Source of the DNA: Margaritispora aquatica
Taxonomy: Eukaryota; Ascomycota; Leotiomycetes; Helotiales; Discinellaceae
Assembly: GCA_007644065.1 (NCBI GenBank)
Contig: VJWN01000029.1
Coordinates: forward strand, 1-64,000
Reading direction: 5' to 3'
Length of the DNA: 64,000 nucleotides
Made by a program: the position numbers and the translations under genes. Under the pieces are notes generated by a model, which made no database searches, was not told where the DNA came from, and was given only the letters and a program-made list of their open reading frames with translations. Positions 25,318 to 35,024 of the stretch are shown here, in pieces (the stretch's first letter is position 1; the number at the start of each line of letters is the position of its first letter).

Positions 25318-26499
25318 TCACCCTGCGCTGGATCTAGGAACCAAGAAAGGAGGAATGAGACCTTTGAAAAACATGAAAATGGCCTTGAGACTAGTAACCA
25401 ACCTGACCTTATGCCCCAAGAAAACCCCAACTCCAGTATTTGCGAAGATCAGAGCTCCACTCAAAAGAAGGACAGACATCTGATCTAAATCCAGCACCGA
25501 CGCCATCGTCACCGGTTTCCCGGAACTGAACCAGATCTCAAACACCAGAAATACAACTGTATAGCTTGACATAAGAATCGAAAACCATGACACGAGCTGG
25601 ATGACCAGAACCGCGACTATGTACGCGAGCGCTTGAACTCCAGGTACGCGAGGTAAATACCTTTGCCAAGTATGCGCGGCGAGAAAGGCACAAATAATAG
25701 AGATGGGATACAGAAATATGTCCATGATATGGTTGCCTAAGATGTAGGAGTCGAAGGGTCCGTAGGTGGTGGGATAATTTAAGAGCTTTGATAGCTCGAT
25801 CATCCTCCTTAAGCGAGATTCGGCTCGCTCATGAGGTGGGCCTAGGTTGAGGTAGAATGGTTGTAGGAGGCATTGCTTGTAGGTCATGCCCAGGAGCGCC
25901 ATGTCGAATGCCGCTATAGTGCAAGTCAGGAAGACAGTAACTAGACAGCAGGACGTGGCTAGATAAGCATCCGACTTCTCTTCCACCCAGTCGTCGAAAG
26001 ACAGGAAGCTTAAAATGCAGGTTAATCCCATCCCCAACATGACAACTGTATGCGCAGCGGCCATGGACGCAATCCCATCTGTGGTGTGGTCGTTACGACG
26101 CAACGCATGTAGTCGTATGATCAAATCAAACGCAGCAACGAGCGGATAGCCATACGCAGCGAGAAGATCGAAATTCAACCCCCAGACGTGTAGTGGTTTC
26201 GCTGGAGTCCGGGAGGTTGCTTTGGGCGGGAATACACGCTCCAAGCAACAGGCGGCTAGAACGAGCAGCCATGCAGCCCAGCTGCCTGGTCCATAGTACC
26301 CGGACACTTGGTCCACGCCGTATTTGGCGATGTTCTCGGGAGGAACAACATGCTGGTCGAAGGCTAGTTCGTAGATGACGAGATAGACTGTGAAGATGAT
26401 GTAGGTGAGACATGTTGCTGGAAAGAAGAACGCCCATAATTTGTCTAATGACTCTTTCGAGGAGAAGAATCTTTGGATTTGGATGGCTATTGGTGGCAT
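25318..26499 (-). CDS. Multi-pass membrane protein, unknown family
   Basis: A single uninterrupted frame of 393 residues. I count about eight to nine hydrophobic segments, among them WAFFFPATCLTYIIFTVYLV (about residues 22-41), SWAAWLLVLAACCLE, VVMLGMGLTCILSFLSF, LATSCCLVTVFLTCTIAAF, ISIICAFLAAH, IVAVLVIQLVSWFSILMSS and VLLLSGALIFANTGVGVFL. The segment DHTTDGIASMAAAH and the long loop with PPHERAESRLRRMIELSKLL are the hydrophilic parts. I do not recognise the family; overall shape resembles fungal integral membrane proteins of unknown role rather than a known transporter. It converges with the FAD monooxygenase and diverges from the Rtg2-like gene. Confidence 0.75.
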   Translation of the reverse strand: MPPIAIQIQRFFSSKESLDKLWAFFFPATCLTYIIFTVYLVIYELAFDQHVVPPENIAKYGVDQVSGYYGPGSWAAWLLVLAACCLERVFPPKATSRTPAKPLHVWGLNFDLLAAYGYPLVAAFDLIIRLHALRRNDHTTDGIASMAAAHTVVMLGMGLTCILSFLSFDDWVEEKSDAYLATSCCLVTVFLTCTIAAFDMALLGMTYKQCLLQPFYLNLGPPHERAESRLRRMIELSKLLNYPTTYGPFDSYILGNHIMDIFLYPISIICAFLAAHTWQRYLPRVPGVQALAYIVAVLVIQLVSWFSILMSSYTVVFLVFEIWFSSGKPVTMASVLDLDQMSVLLLSGALIFANTGVGVFLGHKVRLVTSLKAIFMFFKGLIPPFLVPRSSAG

Positions 26500-27163
26500 T
26501 GTTGCTGAATAGCGGGGGAATAGTCGTAAGTGAAAGAAGTGATACAGTGCTCATGTTAAAGCCGAAGAACGATGGTACAAATTTTTGAGAAAGGAAAAAC
26601 GTCGAGAAGGCTGAAGGAAGTTTTTGTTGAAGGCAGGAGGTAAGATACCATATAGTATGGAAACTTGATCCCCGAGAATGTTTGAAATTGTGCCACACAT
26701 TTACGAGGTATACGAATAGACTATTCGAAGAAGGATGATTGAGCACAGAATGCAAACTCTGACTCTGGTGGAGGACTTTGCTTGTTATTCATGAAGAAGA
26801 GATGCCTGCAGCCTCGAGCCGAAGTATATTTAGAAGCTGAGGTATAAGTGGGGCTGAGAGGGGGCGGCCGCATGGAGGGGTTGAAACCTTGGAAGAAGTG
26901 CATTTGCGAGAGACAAAAATGATGGAAAGAACGATGGATCGCGTGAGTGACTGCCCAATGCAGTCTCAGTGGCTCTTGTCTTTCTTTTTATGAATTGTCT
27001 GAGAAGGAAGTTGGTTTCTTGCTCGTTCTTCTCTTCTGCTTCTTCCACTTTTTCTCTCTCCTCTTCCTATTCATCACCATTCTCTTCTGCATTCATATCA
27101 CTTGCTCCAACCCCTCCATTCTTCCTCATACCAAGACGGTTCTCTGCCAGGAAAGCCGTCAAG
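26500..27163. other. Divergent promoter region, membrane protein and Rtg2-like gene
   Basis: Pyrimidine-rich stretches (CTTCT/TCTTC type) lie near 27020-27100, just upstream of the Rtg2-like ATG, as is common in fungal promoters. No gene seen. Confidence 0.45.
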
Positions 27164-28972
27164 ATGTCGACTATCATTACCATTGACAACTTCCCGGTTG
27201 TCCTATCGCCCTTTGATCCTTCAAGCTCTGATAATCTCTATGGCCTTGTTGATATGGGAAGGTAGGCATTGTCAAGGTGGTTAATGGGCCATACTGACTG
27301 GCACTGCAGCAATGGCATTCGATTCTCCATATCTGATCTCTCTCCTCCCGATACACGTCTCTTGAACTGCGTATATCGCGAGCGCGCTGGCATTTCTCTT
27401 TACGATGCGTTACACGAGGGCAATCCCGATTCCAAGGAGTTCCACTTCTCGAAGTTAACGGTTGAGAGAGTAGCAGATACGTTCGCCAGGTTCAAGAGCA
27501 TCTGCGATAGCTATGGAGTCAAGAAGGAGAATATCAGCGTTTTTGCCACGGAAGCCACAAGAACTGCACATAACAAGGACGAACTACTGGCTGCAATCAT
27601 GAAATCAAGTGGTTTTACAGTCGACATACTCAGTCCAGAAATGGAAAGTATGTTTGGTGCCATGGGTGCTAGAAGTGGCTTCACAAGTGTTGATGGACTT
27701 TTCATGGACTTGGGAGGCGGAAGTGTGCAGATGACCTATGTCAACTCGTCCTTTGGAAATGGATACGAGACGCTTGCTGCGGAGGCTGCAAATAGTATGC
27801 CATTTGGAGCTGCGAAACTGTCTGCCGCTTTGACTAGCCAGGAAACTGCCGAGGGTGCCAAGAAGGAACTAAATGCTTCTATGAAGGAAACCTTCGAAGG
27901 ATTACAGAAAAGATTCCCACAATTGAAGAAACAGGCAGCTAGTGCTGATGGCATTTCAATCTACTTTTGTGGAGGAGGTTTCCGTGGTTATGGAAGTATG
28001 CTCATGCATACAGATTCAATCCAGCCATATCCCATCCCGGCTATTGGAGGTTACAAAGCATGTGGTCACAGATTCATCCAATGGAAAGAGATGCTTCATG
28101 TCAATAACAACGAAGAAGGAAAGATATATGGCATGTCCAAGCGTCGTCGTGAACAATTTCCGGCTATTGTCACTGTTGTCCAGTCTCTTGTGGAGGCAAT
28201 TCCAAAGATTAAAGATGTTACTTTCTGCAGCGGTGGTAATCGCGAGGGAGTTTTGTTTATGAAACTACCTGCTGCTGTTCGAGAGTCCGATCCTATGGCT
28301 TTGCTGCCTGGACATACAGTCATGAATCCCGAACTTACAAAGGCTATCATCGCGAAGATGTATTCTGGTATGCCCAGTAAATACCCTGAGGTGTTTTCTT
28401 CGGAGGTTTTAAGCTATGTATCGAAGAACATTTGGCATGATATGGGCGATCCAGTAAGTATCAATCATCCAATTTCCCTCTTATTGGCTTCTAACATCCT
28501 CCAGGCCGATGCAAACTCTGCCAAAGCACTTCACAATCCGATATCAGGCTTTCTTGCCGGTCTACCAGGACTCACGCATGAACTTCGTGCTGTTCTTGCG
28601 CTCACTCTATGTGCTCGTTGGGGTTCTGATCTTGGTCCAGGCGACAAAAAACTACACAACAGTCTTCAAACCCTAGTCGGGGCAGAGACCAGCTGGTGGT
28701 GCCAATACATTGGGTCGCTCGCACGTCTCCTCGCAACAGTCGTCCCAGCTCTCCCGACCGACGCCAGGGTATTCAGCACAGCCGTGAGCTTCAAATGCTC
28801 CTCTGGCCATGGACTCGGCAAAAAAGGCAAGAAGGTTGGTATTAGGCTGAAGATTATGCTGGCGAAGTCGGCCAAAGGAGCGGTAAATGATGGAGATTTG
28901 GAGGGTTTGTTTGATAAGGTTGGGAAGGGGGTGGATTTACCGTGGAAGGTGGAGGCTGAGGTTGATGATTGA
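27164..28972 (+). CDS. RTG2: Ppx/GppA phosphatase family, Rtg2-like retrograde regulator
   Basis: Relatives of yeast Rtg2 bind ATP through an exopolyphosphatase-type actin-like fold and relay mitochondrial dysfunction to nuclear transcription. The first exon starts at 27164 (MSTIITIDNFPVVLSPFD). Intron 1 (27262-27309) joins DMGS to NGIRFSISDL, the phosphate-1 motif of the fold. A further 51-nt segment at 28454-28504 has perfect intron signals (GTAAGT...CTAAC...CCAG) but is a multiple of three with no stop. Removing it joins HDMGDP to ADANSAKALH, giving 569 residues; retaining it adds 17. Family motifs include VFATEATRTA and GLFMDLGGGSVQMTYV (phosphate 2). The C-terminal part, after VTFCSGGNREGVLF, is the fungal Rtg2 extension. 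Whether it works in retrograde signalling in this fungus is inference. Confidence 0.88.
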
Positions 28973-29669
28973 GGGGGGAGGGCAGGACGAAATTGTGCTT
29001 ATGGTTGTATGACCTACGATACCGATAGGTACAAACTGGATGGGTGATGACGGGTGATGATAACGATAGTGATACCCTAGACTTTACCTAGAATAGATAC
29101 CTTGATACCTTTATGAATACATGTCTTCCAACCACACTGTGGATTTTGTTGTGGCGTTTGATTCAATTCAGCGACTAAGGTCAGGTCAGGTCAGGTCGGG
29201 TTATGTCAGAGATGCGATGCGACGAGATGAGATGAGAGTTAGGTAAGGTACCTGAGGAGGTACCTGAGGTAGATAGGTAGGTAGGCAAGCCTGGGTTCGA
29301 TACCATGTGATTGAGTTAGTTTGTTTTGGATGAAATTTCGAGATGGCAGACAAGTAGAGATGAGAATGGGTAGGCTATTGATTATGGTGGTGTTTCTATG
29401 AAATTATGGGTATGAGTATTACGCTATTGATTGCAATGGCTTCCATGTTCCTACTTGCACCATCGTTTGGCTATGTCTAGAACAAAACCGTGAAGTCTAA
29501 GCTTGCACAACCATGCATAGGTAAGTAGGTAAGCGAGCTCTCTCCGATAAAACTACAACCACGTCCTCTGCTTTGATATGCTCGTTCTAGTCAGTTGACC
29601 ATACACGGCCGTCTCAGTTTTGCTCGGGTGTTGCTCCTGAGCTATTGGTCTAAGCAGACTGTATATTGC
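28973..29669. other. Gap between convergent genes, with short tandem motifs
   Basis: Contains a GGTCA pentanucleotide array and AGGTACCTGAGGTAGGTAGG-type sequence at about 29240-29285 (see separate entry and finding). No gene seen. Confidence 0.5.
29178..29200. repeat. AGGTC pentanucleotide tandem repeat
   Basis: Four tandem AGGTC units, downstream of the Rtg2-like stop codon. Confidence 0.8.
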
Positions 29670-30824
29670 TTACAGCGTTTGCAAGATACGCATCGATTCT
29701 GTATACCAAACAGGAGCGTCTTGATCTAGCTCAGCTGTTGGTCCTGGGTTATCATCCTCATCAGACGGTTCATTGCCCACGAGGTTCGCAAAATACACAT
29801 CGATTCTGCTACGCTCGTTTGCCGAAAGATTCGCTCCATAACCTGTGTTTGACGAGTCTTTCTTCATGAATCCAATGATATTTCTATCAAAGCTAGGGCA
29901 GTCCATATGCCACTCAACGAACAGGATGTTATTACGATCCCTGAGTTGTGTGTCCACGATGGTCATCTGTGGTGGATCCTGATCCTGTCCACTACCGATG
30001 GCTCGATTTTCGTCCCTAGAGCTGCCCATCCGCTCTATTATCGTTTTGGAATTTTCCCGTTCTCTGTCTTCACGGCCGGATCTTTCACTCTTTGTATACA
30101 CTGGGCGTCCATGGGTAGTATATCGTGGCTTGTAGTCCCAAGTGAAGTTGACATGGATATCTTCTCCCATGACCGATGCTGTCATAGTTAGGCGCATGCT
30201 AGCTTTGTCTCGGCCTGGGAGTGAGAGATATATGGGTTCAGCGTCATTAGAGTCTTGTGGAGGTTCGGGCGTGGGTGAAATGGCTGAGCTTTCTATAGGC
30301 ACAACATCATCCTCGTTGAAAATTCCCATGTTCCCGCCAATAGATCCAAGGAGATCAGCCTCTGGATCGCGGATGTCCCTGCACCAAACCAAATCGTATT
30401 GAGCAACGAACTCTTCGTTGTTGGCCAGATCTATGTCAGATGATGACGCCCTGTCTTGACTGATCCTTGCGGCATTATTGCTTGAACTTGATACTTCTTC
30501 ATCATCAAATTCGGTAGTGCCAGAACCGCTCATAGATGACCTGCTTTGTGTAGTTGGAATGTGAATATCCGCGACCGATTCGTCATCTTTCATACCATCT
30601 GACGAGTGACTGTGAATTACACTAGAGGGAGAGGCAGGTACTGAAACATCAGGATGTTCGGGATTATCTGCAGGAAGCTGAGTGTCAGAATCGATGTCTG
30701 TTGCAGGCTCTGTCGAGATTTTAGTATTTCCTGTAATGGGTGCCACTGATGCACTTGTGGTTGGTGCACTGGTGGTCGTTTCTGACTTCCGAGCAATTCG
30801 CAACGACCTCCGTAGATTTGACAT
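29670..30824 (-). CDS. Acidic, Ser-rich hypothetical protein
   Basis: Single-exon frame of 384 residues from the ATG at 30824. The frame remains open 24 codons upstream to another possible start at 30896, but the downstream start begins MSNLRRSLRIARKS, a plausible basic N-terminus. The first 200 residues are low-complexity (Ser, Thr, Asp, Glu), for example EFDDEEVSSSSNNA. The later part is more ordered: LVWCRDIRDPEADLLGS, then IYLSLPGRDKASMRLTMT, VNFTWDYKPRYTTHG and ILFVEWHMDCPSFDRN. The basic N-terminus and acidic body suggest a nuclear or cytosolic protein. I recognise no family. Confidence 0.6.
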   Translation of the reverse strand: MSNLRRSLRIARKSETTTSAPTTSASVAPITGNTKISTEPATDIDSDTQLPADNPEHPDVSVPASPSSVIHSHSSDGMKDDESVADIHIPTTQSRSSMSGSGTTEFDDEEVSSSSNNAARISQDRASSSDIDLANNEEFVAQYDLVWCRDIRDPEADLLGSIGGNMGIFNEDDVVPIESSAISPTPEPPQDSNDAEPIYLSLPGRDKASMRLTMTASVMGEDIHVNFTWDYKPRYTTHGRPVYTKSERSGREDRERENSKTIIERMGSSRDENRAIGSGQDQDPPQMTIVDTQLRDRNNILFVEWHMDCPSFDRNIIGFMKKDSSNTGYGANLSANERSRIDVYFANLVGNEPSDEDDNPGPTAELDQDAPVWYTESMRILQTL

Positions 30825-30896
30825 CGTGGTGCAGATGCGGAAATGATGTTTGTGTGTAGATGAGAATGTGTAGGAGCAGAGATGCTTGAATTTCAA

Positions 30897-33490
30897 AGAG
30901 CTGTTGACATTGATGTTGATTTGATGATATTGAGCGTTGATGTCGATGAAAAAAGTTCAGAAGAAAGAGTCATGAGAATAGAATATAGGGGATGAATCAC
31001 TAGGTACTTATCCACCAAGTTGGAAGGTGTGGTTAATGGTAAGATTTTACTTTTTTAAATACCTAATGATGGAAGGTGCCTTTCTCGTGATTACGTAGCT
31101 ACATCAAAGCTGTGAAAACCCATCACTGTCGAAGATAGAAATACAGCTAGATAGAATGTGAGAACGACGCCTTAGAATGCGTATAAATATAATACACATT
31201 GAAAGAGGATCTATGTAAATATCATACACGTTGAACGAAAATGTCCACAAATATGCTACACATCGAAACAGAATTATATAAACATGATACACAGCGAAAG
31301 AGCATAAATTCACAAGAGCCAAGGGAAATTTCATATCAGTAACTATATAACTGGGACATTTTCATATTATTTACTTTTTTCGTCTTGGACAAAGATGACT
31401 ATAGCCAACCTCGTATGTATTCCCTCCAGATCTTAAGCGAGACTTGTTTCTCTCGGTTTTGTTTAACCACACGACAACATCTTTCTAACTTCCGGAAAGA
31501 TACTGTGAAAATCTGCCAATGTTGATTAACATACATAAAACTATATATCTGACAATGGTTCTCTGCTAATTGCTAGACGATGAGGATGCAAGTTCTTTTG
31601 GGTTGGGTTTCTCATTCTACTAGGAGCAAGACAACTGCTCAATTTGAACATATTCAAGAGAAGTGAAAGCAGTGCTGCACACTAGAGCGATGCTGATTAC
31701 TTTCTAGGAATGCTTTAATCTGTGGGCAGAATCACTGCCTCACTGGAAATATAGACTACTCCCATCCCGCAATCATGGTGCTGTCGAGTTGAAGTCTCCT
31801 TGCAGCTCACAGTCGACAGTTCCACGGAATGTTGTAGCTTCTCCAAGGCTGCACTTACGAAGCTTAGAATACACGAGATGCGCAATATGCCGACAACATA
31901 ATGGTAGAGGAAGAAGATTGTCATTCACACTAGGTAGGTTCACCTACCTCGACGGGGAGGATTTGGTCACCTGATATGATATCACTCCCGTTCCAGAGGG
32001 CGGCACGGATCAGAATAAAGCCGCTCGTTAGGCTCGCTCTAACCAACCCCATACATTTTTCGCCACTGAAAGTAAATCCATCAATCCATCAAACCATCAA
32101 TTGCTTCCATGAAGATCATCATCCATCTCAACAGATCAATGGCTTTTGTGTTGAAATTGATATACTTTACCTGCTGTGCTGTCAGCTTCGATGAAGTTCC
32201 ACCAGTCTCAGACACCATCATGGTGGTTCTCATATCCGGATACGACTTTGCGGTTTCGGTTAGACAAACAGGAGCTTCTCGTTCGAGAATTCGCAACATC
32301 TCAACTTGAGTTTAGAAGCAGTACCACCTGACAACTTCAGTGCGAATCGGAATATCCCGAATATCCCGTCGTGATAGCTTCAAGCAAGATGAACGTTGAC
32401 CCTATGAGTTGACAAATATCCCGATAACTTGGAGATCATCTGTGTCAATTCCTCATGCATCATAGGTCGGCCTTTTCCTTGCCTCGATCATCAGAGGATC
32501 ATTATGAAATGGGGCATTCGAACCAGAAGAAGCTTAATCGTTACTTCAATAGTCCTACCAAGAATCCAATGCTGTCCTCCGAGATGTGTGGCTCCTATTG
32601 GTGGCAGCAGCGATACATGGTTTTGATCATCGGCAATGATCAACCAGACTTGAAGATACCTATCACCAACTTCTGACTTTGACGCTATGCATCTCGGATA
32701 CATTTGTCCGGAATTCATATTGATTGGTCGCATCAACGACGTGCTGAGTAACTAAAGCCAAAGATGCATCTTCACTTCAGCCTCATTGTCATTCTGACAT
32801 CTTTAGTGGAGCCTCACACCCTCAACTGTCAAATCTTTCCAATCTCCATCGTCAAAACCACAGCTGAAAATCGTCAGTTCGTATCCTCGGATTTTGATGC
32901 TCCATCAAGAAGGTTCACATACTGGCTGTTCTCATCTCATCATGTCATCGCATCCGAGCTTGTGAAGAGTGCACCAACTATGATGTTGGAGAGGGTGTTT
33001 CTTGTCTGTCGCAAGTTTCACAACCACACTCGGGTCACTTCTTACCATCGCAACACATGCACCCCACACCCCGCATCAAGTATCTGAACATATTTGGCAT
33101 CGCCCCCAACGGATTCCTGCAACGCGAAGTAGCATGCAGGCAATCTCATAATGGCTAAATTGCTGTGTCCTTGCGAACTCCTTGAGAGACGGGACAATCA
33201 TGCCTGTATTCCGGCTGTAAGCTCCCTTTAGGGTCTCGGTGACCGACTGGGCCCACCCGCAATATATAACATGAACCCAACGGGGAAGTGTTTTAAGGTT
33301 CATTACATGACCACACTGACCTTACTTTCTTGTTATATATGAATCTGTCATCATCACTTATTTCCCTTTGTTATCACGAGTACGATTTGATGTTGTTCAC
33401 AGCATCTGTATACACACCCAAGCAACCAGACTAGCACGTGACCTTCACAGACATTTCGGAGTATTTGTCCTTGTCTCTAGTACGTTCGCA
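30897..33490. other. Large gene-poor gap with a degenerate tandem array
   Basis: A 2.6-kb divergent gap. It holds the four-unit tandem array at 31183-31308 and a small inverted motif GTAGGTTCACCTAC near 31933-31946. Frames such as 32764-33087 begin with a signal-peptide-like stretch but show no domain or homologue I know. It should contain the promoters of the acidic hypothetical and the Reg1-like gene. Confidence 0.45.
31183..31308. repeat. Degenerate tandem repeat, about four units of 31-33 bp
   Basis: Four consecutive units share the pattern AAATAT-x-x-TACACA-x-x-GAAA followed by A/G-rich sequence. The TACAC cores lie near 31193, 31225, 31257 and 31289. Units differ at many positions, so the array is old. 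It is not in a coding region, and the absence of unique spacers rules out a CRISPR-type array. Confidence 0.6.
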
Positions 33491-35024
33491 ATGGTTGATT
33501 ATGTTCCTCAAGATGAGTACTTTGAGTGGGAGGATATTCTTGTGGGTGGATATGGCAACAATGCCAACGAATGCGACATCACACGATCTGAGAATTCGAC
33601 ATCTTTAGACAGTTCAGAACAATTCACACCGCTTGTAAATGTTGGGTCGATCAGTGTTGAGCGAAATACTGAGGTCGGAATATTCTGTTGGGATGCGGAC
33701 ACAAGGGCTGGGGAAGCAGACGCAAGTGTTGCCGCTGCACGGCCGTTTTCCTCAGTGGCACCAATCAATATGCCGCAATCTCGCCAGGTTCTTAGCTCAA
33801 ATAACTTTCAATCTTATGAAAATGAGTTGGAAGAAAATATGCTTCTTCGTTTACAACTTAGGAATTCTTTCAATATGACCAAAGACGATTTAGACGGTTA
33901 CTTTCAGCCATCGCGATGCGTGGATTATTTCGCTCATCCATGGAGCAGGGAGGAGATGTCGGCGTCTTGGAGACATGTTCGTACCAAGGAGAAATCTTTG
34001 GCGAATGCAGAGAGATTGGAGAATGCTTCTTGGAGATTGTGGGCGCAACTATGCTTCAACCTGACAACTGTGTCGCCTGAAACGGTTGACTGGTGAGTGA
34101 ATATATTATTTGTCGCATGAATATATCTAACAACCCTGCAGGAAGAAAGAAATGGATGACATATGCCTATATGGACCATTTAAAGCAACTTCAACAGAAG
34201 AGCGGTGCATAGTCAGCTGCACTGAAGGTACCAAGCCTATTCTGAAGAAGCTGAGCATCTCAGAGTTGTTGCTCCAAGGTTCACAACTCTCTTGGACTGG
34301 AGCGAGACGACATTCAACTGGCAATCTCAGAAGCAAAAAGTCAAGAACCCGTCGCTCAGTGAGGTTCAATCACATGATTGAACAGAGCCCCAAGACAGCT
34401 CTTCCTAAAAGCAAAGCTGCCACTACAAATACTGTCACTACACCCATTGTCGCATCAGCACCTATCGTGGCCCAACCTGAACCTGAAGATGTCATCACCA
34501 CACCTAGCTTTTGGAGTCCCCAGACCGTACAGCCGTACCTCAGTGATAGCACCGCGTCTTCCGAGCTATCACAGTGGACCTGGCTCTCCGAGTCTGATGA
34601 AGATGAACTGGATTGGATCTCACCACAACCGAATTGCTTTCCACCTGGCCACCTGGCTCCTCCACTTTCAACAGCCTCTATTGTGCGCGATCTGGTCGCA
34701 AAATCATACTTTGAACCTAAGAGTCGTCCACAGACTGTTCCGAGATACGAGCATATCTCATTGGATGAAGAGGACGAGGATGAGATGATGGCCCAATACC
34801 TTTTCGATTGCGATTTCAAGTCTGATAGCGATTTACTTACACCATCGGAGTCCAGCTCTTCCTCGGAAGATCAAGATAGCGATGATGCCGGTTTTTTCGA
34901 CAGCGCCGATTTAGCAGATGAGAATCGCTTGATCGAGAAGCTCCACGAGATCCCGATGATGGAAAGGATGAAGAAACCGTTCTTTGAGCAGGTTGTCAAC
35001 GAGGTTAGTGCTGAGTGGGAGTGA
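33491..35024 (+). CDS. Reg1/Hex2-like PP1 regulatory subunit
   Basis: Reg1/Hex2 proteins direct type-1 phosphatase (Glc7) in glucose repression, in yeast by switching off Snf1. Two exons (intron 34093-34141) give 494 residues. The conserved core is CVDYFAHPWSREEMSASWRH, then ANAERLENASWRLWAQL, then TVSPETVDWKKEMDDICLYG; Trp201 is split by the intron. The RLENASWRLW segment is the AreA-GATA-like domain of unknown function (DUF1752). A second conserved patch follows, GTKPILKKLSISELLLQ. The likely PP1-docking RVxF-type motif is RRSVRFNHMIEQ, with Val270-x-Phe at about residues 274-276. The C-terminal half has acidic Ser clusters (SLDEEDEDEMM, ESSSSSEDQDSDD). The protein looks short compared with the Reg1 orthologues I remember, so it may be a paralogue. 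Confidence 0.82.

Noticed and set aside
25318..27163. Secondary-metabolite cluster around the FAD monooxygenase and membrane protein
   Set aside because: No backbone synthase, pathway regulator or further tailoring enzyme is present, and the neighbours are unrelated single genes.
30824..30896. Upstream start for the acidic hypothetical protein
   Set aside because: The ATG at 30896 is in frame, but the added residues (MKFKHLCSYTF...) look like untranslated leader. It is kept only as an alternative.
31183..31308. Possible CRISPR-like array
   Set aside because: Units are diverged tandem copies with no unique spacers, and the DNA is fungal.
32764..33087. 107-codon frame starting with a signal-peptide-like stretch
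   Set aside because: No family resemblance and no clear exon continuation. A chance hydrophobic start is as likely.
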